From the NCBI GenBank assembly GCA_017430325.1, contig JAFRNE010000017.1, positions 1 through 49,363 of the forward strand: a DNA stretch of 49,363 nucleotides, written 5' to 3'. A program made the position numbers and the translations under genes. Shown piece after piece: positions 1 to 8,858 of the stretch. Below the pieces are notes generated by a model. It was not told where the DNA came from. It made no database searches and saw only the letters and a program-made list of their open reading frames with translations. Within the stretch, counting starts at the first letter, position 1. Every line of letters starts with the position of its first letter. Source of the DNA: Eubacterium sp. Its GTDB lineage: Bacteria; Bacillota; Clostridia; Lachnospirales; Lachnospiraceae.

Positions 1-651
1 GATGTAGAGATCACAAAGCCGGATGGCAGCAAGGTGACACTTACAACAGATGAGAACGGCCAGATCACAGACTTCGCTCAGAAGGATACATACGGAAACT
101 ATACAAGTGCAACCGGTGAATACAAGTACAGTATAGTTGAAGATACAGTACCTGACGGATACACAGTTACAGTAAACTCTACAAACAGTGGAACAGTAAC
201 AGCTGGAAAACTTACAGAGCTTGAGTCAAAGATCAATCCGGAAGAAACAAAAGCTACGACAGAAACAACAGAGACAACAGAAAGTTCAGAAACGACAGAA
301 ACAACGGAGACAACTGAAGCATCAGAGACAACAGAAATAACTGAAACATTAGAAACATCAGAAGCTATTAAGATAACAGAGACATCTGAGACTGGTATAA
401 ATGATGTGGATGATGTGACAGAAGAGGTCGCTCCGGATGCCAAGGTGATTCCTCCGACAGATAGTGCTGAAGATCAGCAGACAGATGGTGTTGTTGATCG
501 GAAGACGGACAGTGTTGTAGATGCAGATGGATCAAATGTAGTGAAAACAGACGATCCTGTTAATGTAATGGGGATAATGATCACCATGTTCATATCTCTT
601 GCGGGACTGGCAGTTCTGGGATATAAGAAAAGAAAGAATATAAATAGATAA
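1..651 (+). CDS. Cell-surface protein, C-terminal fragment (5' end outside window)
   Basis: The frame is open from base 1, so this is the C-terminal 216 residues or so of a larger protein; the first in-frame GTG at 34 is not taken as the start. The visible part begins with a beta-rich segment resembling a Cna-B/SpaA-type domain (pattern ITKPDG...GEYKYSIVEDTVPDGYTV). A Thr/Glu low-complexity linker follows (about nt 256-393), then an acidic stretch, one hydrophobic segment (VMGIMITMFISLAGLAVLGY) and a basic tail KKRKNINR. This is the build of a sortase-anchored wall protein, but no LPxTG is present; only the degenerate VVKTDD lies before the membrane segment. Anchoring is inferred. No function beyond surface display can be assigned. 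Confidence 0.75.
   Translation, partial: DVEITKPDGSKVTLTTDENGQITDFAQKDTYGNYTSATGEYKYSIVEDTVPDGYTVTVNSTNSGTVTAGKLTELESKINPEETKATTETTETTESSETTETTETTEASETTEITETLETSEAIKITETSETGINDVDDVTEEVAPDAKVIPPTDSAEDQQTDGVVDRKTDSVVDADGSNVVKTDDPVNVMGIMITMFISLAGLAVLGYKKRKNINR
256..393 (+). repeat. Thr/Glu-rich low-complexity repeat (TTE units)
   Basis: Tandem, imperfect ACA-GAA codon units encode runs of TTE and SETTE. They form a stalk-like linker in the surface protein. Similar Thr/Ser/Glu linkers commonly span the peptidoglycan in wall-anchored proteins. Confidence 0.8.
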
Positions 652-670
652 ATCCTTCTTTATTATACAG

Positions 671-720
671 AGGGCCACCTAATGTTTTATGCTATTTGGT
701 AGAAACTAAAGGGTGGCCTT
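671..720. other. Inverted repeat after the surface-protein gene
   Basis: AGGGCCACCT at 671-680 pairs with GGGTGGCCTT at 711-720 (about 10 pairs with wobble, 30-base loop). It lies just after the stop at 651 and before the GH28 gene, so it may end transcription. It is followed by CAAAAAAT rather than a T-run, so an intrinsic terminator is uncertain. Confidence 0.35.
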
Positions 721-773
721 CAAAAAATATAATTAACAGTATAAATATACCTTGATTGGTTAAGGAAGAGGCG

Positions 774-2099
774 ATGAAAATGAACACAAGCTATAATATT
801 ACAGACTTTGGAGCGATTTCCGATGGTATAACAAATAATGCTTCCGCTATTCAGAACGCGATCGATCAATGTACAGAAAATGGCGGAGGTAAGGTTATTA
901 TTCCCCCGGGGAAATTCTTGTCAGGCACAATAATACTTAAATCGAATGTTAATCTTCATCTTGAAGCCGGAGCAGAATTGATATCAAGTCTTAATCCGGA
1001 TGACATGATCGATTTTATGAAAGATTTTGATGACGATAATCGGGATACCGGCTGGGAAGGCGGCTGTTTTATTTTGGCGCGAAATGCCGAAAATATAACC
1101 ATTTCCGGTGAAGGCCGGATAGATGGAAGAGGTCGCGAAGTTTTTTATGAAGACGAAGAGCTTGATGGAGGAAGTCATGAGAGCCCTCTGAAGGTGCGTG
1201 GTTTCAGACCGAGGATGAGCTTTTTGGAGAATATAAAAAATCTGACTGTTAAGGATGTGACTTTTTATGATGCTGCCTTTTGGACACTTCATATGGCGGG
1301 CTGCAGCGATGTGCTGATAGAGAATATACGTATCGAGAATAATGATCGAGGTCCGAATAATGACGGTATTGATCCGGATTGCTGCAGGAATGTGATTATT
1401 CGCGGATGCAAAATAGTTTGCGCAGACGATTGTATAGTTGTTAAGACGACTGCGCCAATGACGAGAAAATACAGTTCGTGCAGTAATATACTCATTTCAA
1501 ACTGTATTTTGAATTCACATTCCTCGGCTCTTAAGATAGGGACCGAAACATGGGGCGATATTCATCACATAGTGATGAGTGACTGTATTCTGGAGAATTG
1601 TTCACGTGGTATAGGAATCTGGTCGAGAGACGGCGGAAATATTTATGACATTATTGTCCATCATATTTCCGGAAATACACGACGTTACAGAGACAGAGCA
1701 AAACAGGATTCGGAAGTTGTTCGCTGGTGGGGAAAGGGTGAACCGATCTTTATCAACGCAACCAAGAGGGCCGGAGTTGATCGTATACCGGGGAAAATAG
1801 AGAGTATTTATTTTGATCATATGAGAATGAGCTGTGAAGGGACGATAATGATCGCCGGAGAGGAATACTCGGTTATTAAAAATGTTACCGTCAGTGATTC
1901 GACGTTTGTCTGGAAAAAGCAGGGTGAAATATACCCGGATTGCCTTGATGAACAGCCGTCTGAGAGAGGAGTATATAAGCATGAGACTCCATGCGTATTT
2001 ATCAGGAGCGGAGAAAATATTACCCTGGAGGACAGTGTGGTTCTGATCGTGGATGAGTCACTTAAGGGATATATAAATAAATGCATGGTGAAAGAATAG
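774..2099 (+). CDS. GH28 family glycoside hydrolase (polygalacturonase-like), cytoplasmic
   Basis: This is a right-handed beta-helix hydrolase of family GH28, which hydrolyses galacturonan or rhamnogalacturonan chains. Visible motifs are the start-of-helix pattern ITDFGAISDGITNNASAIQNA, NNDGIDPD (about residues 193-200; catalytic Asp), CADDCIVVK (about 215; paired catalytic Asp) and RGIGIW near 278. The usual GHG is replaced by SHSSALKIG (about 248) and the RIK motif by GIW, so specificity may differ from classical endo-polygalacturonases. There is no signal peptide, so it probably acts on imported oligomers. The start is set at ATG 774 because AGGAAGAG (763-770) is well spaced from it; an upstream TTG at 756 would overlap that site. 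ATG 780 is also possible. The MATE gene follows after 6 bases. Confidence 0.85.
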   Translation: MKMNTSYNITDFGAISDGITNNASAIQNAIDQCTENGGGKVIIPPGKFLSGTIILKSNVNLHLEAGAELISSLNPDDMIDFMKDFDDDNRDTGWEGGCFILARNAENITISGEGRIDGRGREVFYEDEELDGGSHESPLKVRGFRPRMSFLENIKNLTVKDVTFYDAAFWTLHMAGCSDVLIENIRIENNDRGPNNDGIDPDCCRNVIIRGCKIVCADDCIVVKTTAPMTRKYSSCSNILISNCILNSHSSALKIGTETWGDIHHIVMSDCILENCSRGIGIWSRDGGNIYDIIVHHISGNTRRYRDRAKQDSEVVRWWGKGEPIFINATKRAGVDRIPGKIESIYFDHMRMSCEGTIMIAGEEYSVIKNVTVSDSTFVWKKQGEIYPDCLDEQPSERGVYKHETPCVFIRSGENITLEDSVVLIVDESLKGYINKCMVKE

Positions 2100-2105
2100 T
2101 ATTAT

Positions 2106-3443
2106 ATGAATAATAATATGCTCGAGGGCAGTTCGGTACGTGCGATCATTAAGTTTGCAATTCCGCTTCTGCTGGGAAATGTATTTCAACAGATATATAG
2201 TTTTGTTGATACTGTGCTTGTAGGTAAGTACATAGGAATGGACGCTCTGGCAGCGGTAGGAGCATCAGGAAATGCGGTTGCACTTATAGTCCTTTTTCTT
2301 ATGGGATTTACAACGGGCGCTTCGATATTGATATCACAGGAATATGGAGCAGGAAATAAAGAAGGGATATGCAGAACTGCGTCGGCGCTATACAAGATCA
2401 TTCTGTTTTCCACAATAATATTGGGAGCAGCGGGTATTATTGCAAGTCGCGGCATACTCGTACTTCTACATACTCCTAAAAACATATTGAATGATGCGAC
2501 AATGTATCTGAAAACAGTTTTTCTGGGTGTTCCCTTTGTTGCTCTTTATAATGCGGGAGCCTCTGTTGCCAGAAGTATGGGCAGGTCGGTTATGCCGCTT
2601 GTGGTTTTGGTGATCTCGTCGCTGCTTAACGTGATATTTGATATTGTATTTATAACAGCCTTAAATATGGGTGTTCTGGGAGCGGCATATGCCACCGTAT
2701 TGTCTCAGGTTATAAGTGCTTTGATATGTAATATATTTATATACATGAAAAGGTATGAATACAATCTGGATGGATTTGATTTCCTGAATGCGGGAACAGA
2801 GGATATCAAACGGATCGTCAGAATAGGAATACCGATGTCATTTCAGAGCTCGGTCATAACTATTGGATCCATATGTATCCAGGGTTTGATCAATTCATTT
2901 GGAACGGTTGTTGTGGCTGCATATACGGCGGCCAGCAAGATAGACCTTATAGCAATACAGGTCATTGTATCCATAGGGACTGCTATGTCTGTTTTCGCAG
3001 GGCAGAACATCGGTGCAGGCAATATAGAAAGAATAAAAACTGCAGTTAAAAAAATACTGATTATTCAATTAGGTGTCTGCACGATCATAGCACTGATCCT
3101 GGTGCTGTACAGAGAAAGCTTACTAAGGTTATTCCTGGATACCGGAGCTGAAGAGGCTGTTTTGATCGGAAGCAGGTATATTACTATAGTTGGTATAGCC
3201 TATATAAGTGCCGGAATAATGCAGACATATCTGAATGTCCTTAAGGGCGCGGGCGATATAGATTTTTCAATATATGTTGGTATAGCTGAAGTATCAATAA
3301 GAATTGTCATGGCTTATGCTTTGTCAAAAATACTGAGTAGTGAAACCGGTATATGGATCGCTACGCCGGTGGCATGGATCATAGCTTGTATTTATACTGT
3401 ATTTAGATATAGATCCGGGAAGTGGGTCTGTAAAACTATCTGA
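2106..3443 (+). CDS. MATE family multidrug/cation antiporter
   Basis: A 445-residue polytopic membrane protein with about twelve hydrophobic segments. It has the MATE N-terminal signature (PLLLGNVFQQIYSFVDTVLVGKYIG) and a matching second half (PMSFQSSVITIGSICIQGLINSFG), as expected for the duplicated MATE fold. MATE proteins export small molecules using Na+ or H+ gradients; the substrate cannot be read from sequence. It starts 6 bases after the GH28 stop and has only a weak Shine-Dalgarno site, so it is probably cotranscribed and perhaps reinitiates after GH28. Confidence 0.9.
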   Translation: MNNNMLEGSSVRAIIKFAIPLLLGNVFQQIYSFVDTVLVGKYIGMDALAAVGASGNAVALIVLFLMGFTTGASILISQEYGAGNKEGICRTASALYKIILFSTIILGAAGIIASRGILVLLHTPKNILNDATMYLKTVFLGVPFVALYNAGASVARSMGRSVMPLVVLVISSLLNVIFDIVFITALNMGVLGAAYATVLSQVISALICNIFIYMKRYEYNLDGFDFLNAGTEDIKRIVRIGIPMSFQSSVITIGSICIQGLINSFGTVVVAAYTAASKIDLIAIQVIVSIGTAMSVFAGQNIGAGNIERIKTAVKKILIIQLGVCTIIALILVLYRESLLRLFLDTGAEEAVLIGSRYITIVGIAYISAGIMQTYLNVLKGAGDIDFSIYVGIAEVSIRIVMAYALSKILSSETGIWIATPVAWIIACIYTVFRYRSGKWVCKTI

Positions 3444-3711
3444 CATGTGAATGCTGTGCATGAATATTGTCCATGAATATTTTGAATGAATCATAATGAA
3501 TCGGAATGATTGATAAAGAATGATCGATAAAGCTAATAAATAAATGAAATTAGTGCTGCACTCTCATAATGTGGTTGAAATTGAATAAAATTAGTTACAA
3601 ATTAAGCAGAAATAAAATAATAATCAGCTAAAATACTATTTGATAACTATGTATTGTCAGTAAAACTGTATTTTACAGAACTGATCAGATTCAACTATTA
3701 GGAGAAGAAAC
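3444..3711. other. AT-rich intergenic region with short direct repeats
   Basis: The 268 bases hold reiterated motifs such as CATGAATATTgT (two copies near 3460-3485), TGAATgA and GATaaAGAATGATcGATAAAG, but no convincing terminator. A Shine-Dalgarno site AGGAG at 3700-3704 serves the adhesin. A small CTGTA-TTT-TACAG hairpin lies near 3666-3678. A promoter for the adhesin is expected here but cannot be placed with confidence. Confidence 0.4.
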
Positions 3712-6700
3712 ATGAAAAAAACAATGAATAGTATGAGGAGGGTGGTTATAGCGATCATTCTTTCGATTGCTATGAGCTTTAGTGTGATACCATCAGTGCT
3801 GGTATGCGCAGGATCAGATGAGCCAAAAGAAGTAACTTTTGAAAGCGAAGGTGAAGCTGTTGATCCGGACAAAGCAGAGGAGAAGGATAGTATTGCAACC
3901 TCAAACGATGCGAAGGCTGAAAAGGCAGATTCTGATAAGAAGGCTGCCAGGAATATGCCTAAAGAGAGAGGCGAGGCAGATGATGTTATCGAGACAGCGC
4001 CTTCACTGACTATACCGGAGATATCAGGCACCTGGGATCTGAGTGATGAAAATATAGATTTTGGTGCTGAAGGAGCAACAATAGGTTTCACCGGGAATCT
4101 TGCATTTCCTGAAGTCAAGAAGGTAAGGATTGTTGTCAAGTATCCTGCGGGTAGTACAGATCAGATACTTACAGTAAAGCTTGCTGAAGGATTGAGATGG
4201 GTCAATAATGGCTCGGTTGGTACTCCGGCACTTGATAGTGTTTCAGAACTTACAGAAAGAAGCAAGATAGCCGGTGTTAATATTGATAACGGTAAATATA
4301 CATATTATATAACCAGCGGTACGACAGTATTTACTCTTGAATTCGATGTCAAATATGATGTCAGAATGGATTTCAAGGATCTGAGTGATGCGATAATCGT
4401 TGGTGCGGAGTGTAAAAAGGACGGAAAGAAATTAGAGGCGTCTGTAACAAGTCTTAAGAAATTAACCTGCAACAGACCGGATGAAGAGAATAAAAATATT
4501 GGTCTTCTGTATTATAGCGGAATTGAAAATCTTAAAGGAGATATAAACATAAATGTTAAGCAGGGAGAGGTTTCAAACCTTTCTGCTCAGAATGCAACGA
4601 GTATTCAGTATTATGCATCTGAATCTGGAATAAGCAGATTTATTACATATGCTCAGATTACTGTTGTTGCAGATGAGGAGCTTGAATTTGTTAAACTGGC
4701 AAGTAATGGAAACAGTATACAGACCCAGTCGACAACAGGATTCGATAATAATGGTGTCCCTGATGTCAAAGATAATGGAGATGGAACAAAAACATATACA
4801 TTTACAAGAAGTACCAGATACTCTTCGTTTATAGTTGGCTTTAAAGGTGATTGGAGAGTACCTGAGGATGCACAGCCCGGAGATGTATATACAGCAAGGG
4901 TTACTAAAATAGAATATAAGCTTTACGGAAATGATGAATCATATATTCTCGCACCGACCAAAGCGTATAATTTCAAGGTTGTTGATAAGAATGACAGGCA
5001 GGATAATACATATTATTCAGCCGGATCTATTACTGTGCCAACTGATGCTTCAATATATCCGGTTCAGCCGATAGGATATTATACACTCAATAATAGTGGT
5101 GTTGATCCGTCGACACCTAAGATGGTTACATATGATTTCCCTGAGGGACTTAATGTAACGGGCATTGAAGCTTCCATGGTAACCTATGATAGCAGTAATG
5201 CGGGAACTATGACCAGAGCTGCCTATCGTCTCAGAGGTGAATCTGACTGGATTGAAACTGCAATAAATGTAAAGCTCAATAATCGAATATTACCGATAAC
5301 TAAGGCGGATTTGGGCCTTGATGAGACTGCCAGATTATCCGGAATCAGACTTTATTATGACTTTATAGACAGTGACGGGGAAACTCATTACGGATTTAAG
5401 AAGACTAATAATCCGACAGGATGGTGCGGAAGAATATTCGCCGAGAGAGAGGACGGATCAAAGAATAAATTTGAAGTCACGATAAGTCTCGAGAATCTGA
5501 ATAAGGATACAGATCCTGCTTTCAATACTTCAAATAAACCTGAAGAAGGTCTTGATCATACGAAGGTTGTCTGCAAACTGAATCCTACATATTCAGATGA
5601 TGTTGTAACATGTTTCATGAAGATTATAAGCTCCGGACAGACCGTTGGAATAGCAGGAGCACCAATGACTCTGACTTCGACGATAACATCTTCCGGCGTG
5701 TCTGTCGGAACTCAGAACGGTATGGGTGCCAACCTTTATCCTAAGATATATATAAGAGATGAGGTTGGACAGGGAATAAGCAATATAAAGCTTATAAATA
5801 ATGATAATGTTGATATCATTGAAAAGCATAATCTTACCGTAGAAAGATCCAGGGATGCTTTCGGAACTGATGTTTATATTATCAGTACCGATGTTCTTGC
5901 AAATAAATCGGTTGAGGAAGGAAAGTATGATGCAGCAGTAGGATATCTTCTTCCAAGTACAACATTACATAACCTTGTTGTTCAATATGATCTGGATATT
6001 AAAAGTGACTATAATGATCAAAGTACTATCCATAAAATGGCAGATGCTGTATTTGTAAAAAACAGTGGCAAAGGCTTCACCAGAACATATTCAGGCAGTC
6101 CGATGAATAATGGAGATGTATTTGGTGTCGACGGAGCAGTAGGAAGTATTTCAAATGACAGACTGTATCAGAATAGTCAGATCCAGAATGGTGGTACCTA
6201 TATTATAGTCAGTAAAGATGATATATCTGTATCCTTTATGGCGAAGAATGCTGCTTATGATGAATACGAGGTATATAATCCGGCTAATCCTATCCAGGTT
6301 GAGTCAGGAGCTGATTATAATGTCAGAGTAACGATCAAAAATAACTCCGGAGTGACTACCGGAGCGGATGAAGCACAAACCTCATATATCTATATTCCAA
6401 TCCCGAAGAAGGGTGATAACTGGGGCGAGTCTAACTGCGGTAAGGATGAAAAAAATAATGAGATCAATGGTTTTGGATTCTCCATGAACCTTAATAACGC
6501 GATTGCCTTACCGGAAATATCCGAGGGAGATAATGCATCATTTAAGATTGAGTATGCTGCTATAAATACAAAAACTGCCGGATTTGAGAATATGTCTTCT
6601 CAGGAGGTTGGCAGTTATCTCAGATCGAAGAATATCGAATGGGGTGCGTATAGCTATTCTGCCAACTGTGTTCGTATCACGGCAAAAAGCATGGAGGGTG

Positions 6701-8574
6701 AAACCGGATATGACTTTATCATGAATATGAATGTTGCGGGCGGTTCGAAATATCAGCAGGAAAATACGTATAATGCGATGTTTTTCGAGAATCTTACAAC
6801 TCAGGATGAAAAGATCTATTCGGGAATCTATACCAGTGACCGTGTAGGCTTTAAGGTGGCATGTGGATGCATCAGCGGTATTGTTTTCGCTGATAATAAT
6901 GGTGATGGTGTATATGGTGCCGGAGACGAGCTCTTAGATGGCATAAAGGTCACATATACCAATGATAACAAGGTTAAATATTCTGCTCAGTCAGATGAGA
7001 ATGGAACATATTCCTTTGATGGTGTAAATAAAGGTTCCTATACTCTCGACGTAACGGGATATGATACAGCTAAATATAAGCTTCATGAGAAAGTCGCAAC
7101 TGAAGACATTGAACTGCCTCAGATAATAGATGGGCGTACACAGTTTGATATTACCATGAATATACCATTGGAAGTTAAGGATTATAGTGTAACCTTTAAA
7201 AATGATGATGGTACTGTTCTTAGTGAAGTACTATATGCTTATGATACTGCTGCGGATAATATCGTAAAACCTGATGCACCTGCAAAGGAGGGAGATTCAC
7301 AGTATAGTTATTCGTTTGACGGCTGGACTCCGGAGATTACAGATGCCAAGGCGGATGCGATATATACAGCGAAATACAGTAAGACGGTTAATAAGTATAC
7401 CATTGATTATGTATTTACAGATAATAATGAATGTGAGAACGTCGTACTTCCGGGCTCTGTATCAGTTGATTATGGAATAAGTTATACAGCAGAAAAAACA
7501 GCTTCTGAAGGTTATACCTTCAGTGGATGGTATACGGATGAGACTTGTCAGGAAAATGTAAAATATATTGATGGTTCGATAATTAAAGCGAATATAATCC
7601 TTTACGGCAGCTTTACCGCAAATACCTATACAGTTTCTTTTGATGCAAACGGCGGCGAAGGAAAGCTTGATGATATGGTATTTGTATATGATAAAGAATA
7701 CGATTTACCGGAAGAGAATGTAGCAGAAGATGAATCTGAGGCGGAAGGCTTCGTAAGAAGCGGCTGCAGGCTTATGGGCTGGAGTACCTCATCTAAAGCA
7801 ATCGAACCTGAATTTGAAGCAGGAGAAGCTGTTAAAAATCTTGCATCAGAAGATGGCGCTGCAGTTACGCTTTATGCTATATGGGAAAGAACTGATGTGC
7901 CTGTTTTTGGTAAGGATTACTACATTGAACTTGATGCGGAAGAATATTCAGAAGGTGATCCTATAACTCTTACGGCAAAGGGGTATTGGCCTTCAGAAGC
8001 ACCAATAAAAGGAGATGTCAAGCTTGTACCTTATGATTGGCATCATGATGATCCGCATGGTGACTGGAGAAATGTAGATGATGCATCATATCAATACTCT
8101 GCCATGTTTACGCAGCAGGAAGGAGAATATCAGGTTCATGTTGATTTCGTAAAATCGGTATATGGAGCCGGAGGATGGACTGAATCTGAAAATATGGTTG
8201 AGCTTTCTGCAGATTATGTTGTGATCGCAAAAGAGGAAAATACAGAGTCCAATTTAAAACTTACAAGAACAGAAGTTGATTCGAAGCTTACAAGAACAGA
8301 AGCGGTATCAGTTACAGAAGCTGCAGGTGTTATAAAGGCCGGTGAAAATAATACGGCTGGTAATACTGCTAAGGATGCTTATGTGTTAACCTCTGATTCC
8401 GATAATGTTAAGAACAGTACAGATAAGAATGTTAAGAACAGTACAGATAAGAATGTTAAGACAGGAGATGATACAAATATCAGTTTTATAATATTTGAAA
8501 TGATCTTATGTGTATTATCTATTCTTTGTATTATGTTCTTAAAAAAGAAAAAAATTGACAGATCAGATAAGTAG
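3712..8574 (+). CDS. Large secreted surface adhesin with Cna-B/SdrD-like and InlB-like repeats, sortase-type C-terminus
   Basis: A 1620-residue protein. Residues 1-31 are a signal peptide (basic start, hydrophobic core ending VLVCAG). A charged Asp/Lys linker follows, then a long beta-rich region to about residue 1045 that I do not recognise in detail. About residues 1050-1120 form an SdrD-B/Cna-B-like module (CISGIVFADNNGDGVYGAGD, YSFDGVNKGSYTLDV). Residues 1150-1400 carry several InlB/flagellin-modifier-like beta repeats (SFDGWTPEIT, TFSGWYTDE, LMGWSTS). The end has short tandem repeats, the motif NVKTGDD (about 1580), a membrane segment and KKKKKIDRSDK. NVKTG resembles the non-LPxTG signals of some clostridial sortases. 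The likely role is attachment to plant material or host surface; the ligand is unknown. AGGAG at 3700-3704 supports the start. Confidence 0.8.
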   Translation: MKKTMNSMRRVVIAIILSIAMSFSVIPSVLVCAGSDEPKEVTFESEGEAVDPDKAEEKDSIATSNDAKAEKADSDKKAARNMPKERGEADDVIETAPSLTIPEISGTWDLSDENIDFGAEGATIGFTGNLAFPEVKKVRIVVKYPAGSTDQILTVKLAEGLRWVNNGSVGTPALDSVSELTERSKIAGVNIDNGKYTYYITSGTTVFTLEFDVKYDVRMDFKDLSDAIIVGAECKKDGKKLEASVTSLKKLTCNRPDEENKNIGLLYYSGIENLKGDININVKQGEVSNLSAQNATSIQYYASESGISRFITYAQITVVADEELEFVKLASNGNSIQTQSTTGFDNNGVPDVKDNGDGTKTYTFTRSTRYSSFIVGFKGDWRVPEDAQPGDVYTARVTKIEYKLYGNDESYILAPTKAYNFKVVDKNDRQDNTYYSAGSITVPTDASIYPVQPIGYYTLNNSGVDPSTPKMVTYDFPEGLNVTGIEASMVTYDSSNAGTMTRAAYRLRGESDWIETAINVKLNNRILPITKADLGLDETARLSGIRLYYDFIDSDGETHYGFKKTNNPTGWCGRIFAEREDGSKNKFEVTISLENLNKDTDPAFNTSNKPEEGLDHTKVVCKLNPTYSDDVVTCFMKIISSGQTVGIAGAPMTLTSTITSSGVSVGTQNGMGANLYPKIYIRDEVGQGISNIKLINNDNVDIIEKHNLTVERSRDAFGTDVYIISTDVLANKSVEEGKYDAAVGYLLPSTTLHNLVVQYDLDIKSDYNDQSTIHKMADAVFVKNSGKGFTRTYSGSPMNNGDVFGVDGAVGSISNDRLYQNSQIQNGGTYIIVSKDDISVSFMAKNAAYDEYEVYNPANPIQVESGADYNVRVTIKNNSGVTTGADEAQTSYIYIPIPKKGDNWGESNCGKDEKNNEINGFGFSMNLNNAIALPEISEGDNASFKIEYAAINTKTAGFENMSSQEVGSYLRSKNIEWGAYSYSANCVRITAKSMEGETGYDFIMNMNVAGGSKYQQENTYNAMFFENLTTQDEKIYSGIYTSDRVGFKVACGCISGIVFADNNGDGVYGAGDELLDGIKVTYTNDNKVKYSAQSDENGTYSFDGVNKGSYTLDVTGYDTAKYKLHEKVATEDIELPQIIDGRTQFDITMNIPLEVKDYSVTFKNDDGTVLSEVLYAYDTAADNIVKPDAPAKEGDSQYSYSFDGWTPEITDAKADAIYTAKYSKTVNKYTIDYVFTDNNECENVVLPGSVSVDYGISYTAEKTASEGYTFSGWYTDETCQENVKYIDGSIIKANIILYGSFTANTYTVSFDANGGEGKLDDMVFVYDKEYDLPEENVAEDESEAEGFVRSGCRLMGWSTSSKAIEPEFEAGEAVKNLASEDGAAVTLYAIWERTDVPVFGKDYYIELDAEEYSEGDPITLTAKGYWPSEAPIKGDVKLVPYDWHHDDPHGDWRNVDDASYQYSAMFTQQEGEYQVHVDFVKSVYGAGGWTESENMVELSADYVVIAKEENTESNLKLTRTEVDSKLTRTEAVSVTEAAGVIKAGENNTAGNTAKDAYVLTSDSDNVKNSTDKNVKNSTDKNVKTGDDTNISFIIFEMILCVLSILCIMFLKKKKIDRSDK
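8260..8302 (+). repeat. 27-base direct repeat encoding KLTRTE
   Basis: CTTACAAGAACAGAAG occurs at 8260-8275 and again at 8287-8302, a 27-base period (nine residues, KLTRTEVDS/KLTRTEAVS) in the adhesin's stalk just before the wall-anchor region. Confidence 0.75.
8404..8463 (+). repeat. 24-base tandem repeat encoding NVKNSTDK
   Basis: Two identical 24-base units (8404-8427 and 8428-8451), then a partial third, encode NVKNSTDK-NVKNSTDK-NVKTGDD. The last unit merges into the putative sorting motif NVKTG. Exact identity at DNA level suggests a recent slippage duplication. Confidence 0.85.
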
Positions 8575-8596
8575 TTTTTCTACAATCCCTCTCTAT

Positions 8597-8629
8597 CCGG
8601 GACTAGAATATTTCTAGTCCCGGGCTTTT
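8597..8629 (+). terminator. Rho-independent terminator of the adhesin gene
   Basis: CCGGGACTAGAA (8597-8608) and TTCTAGTCCCGG (8612-8623) form a perfect 12-bp stem with a TAT loop, followed by GC and TTTT. It separates the adhesin from the next operon. Confidence 0.85.
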
Positions 8630-8702
8630 AAATAGTTTTACTGTTTACACTAGTAGAAGTGATGTGTTGAAAACATGAAAAGAGTGTTTTTGATAATAAG
8701 TA

Positions 8703-8731
8703 TTGACAAATGTAAGCGCTTACATTACACT
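8703..8731 (+). promoter_or_regulatory. Promoter with LacI-type operator in its spacer (polyferredoxin-PFOR operon)
   Basis: TTGACA (8703-8708), a 17-base spacer and TACACT (8726-8731) form a promoter. The spacer is filled by the perfect 18-bp palindrome AATGTAAGCGCTTACATT (8709-8726), so a bound repressor would block RNA polymerase. The same box with the same spacing stands before kdgK. Its core TGTAAGCGCTTACA fits the LacI/CcpA operator class with a central CG. The best candidate binder is the LacI-family protein at 17427; CcpA is the alternative. Confidence 0.8.
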
Positions 8732-8750
8732 ATCATTACACTCGAGCAAT

Positions 8751-8793
8751 ATTGATAGGGCTTATGATTTTTGAAATCGTAGGCTCTATCAAT
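8751..8793 (+). other. 20-bp stem-loop in the 5' leader of the polyferredoxin operon
   Basis: ATTGATAGGGCTTATGATTT (8751-8770) pairs along its full length with 8774-8793 across a TTG loop, with three G-U pairs and no mismatch. It starts about 13 bases after the predicted transcription start and lacks a T-run. It therefore looks like a 5' mRNA-stabilising hairpin rather than a terminator; an attenuator is possible. Confidence 0.7.
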
Positions 8794-8858
8794 AAAAATA
8801 AGGGAGTATAATTAATCCTTACAACGGGGTTATGAAATAAGAGACAAGGAGATGGCAT

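Noticed and set aside
99..443. Antisense Val/Ser-rich frame opposite the Thr/Glu repeat
   Set aside because: It arises from the reverse complement of the ACA/GAA repeats; low complexity without initiation signals.
671..720. Hairpin as intrinsic terminator of the first gene
   Set aside because: No T-run follows on the plus strand; kept only as an inverted repeat.
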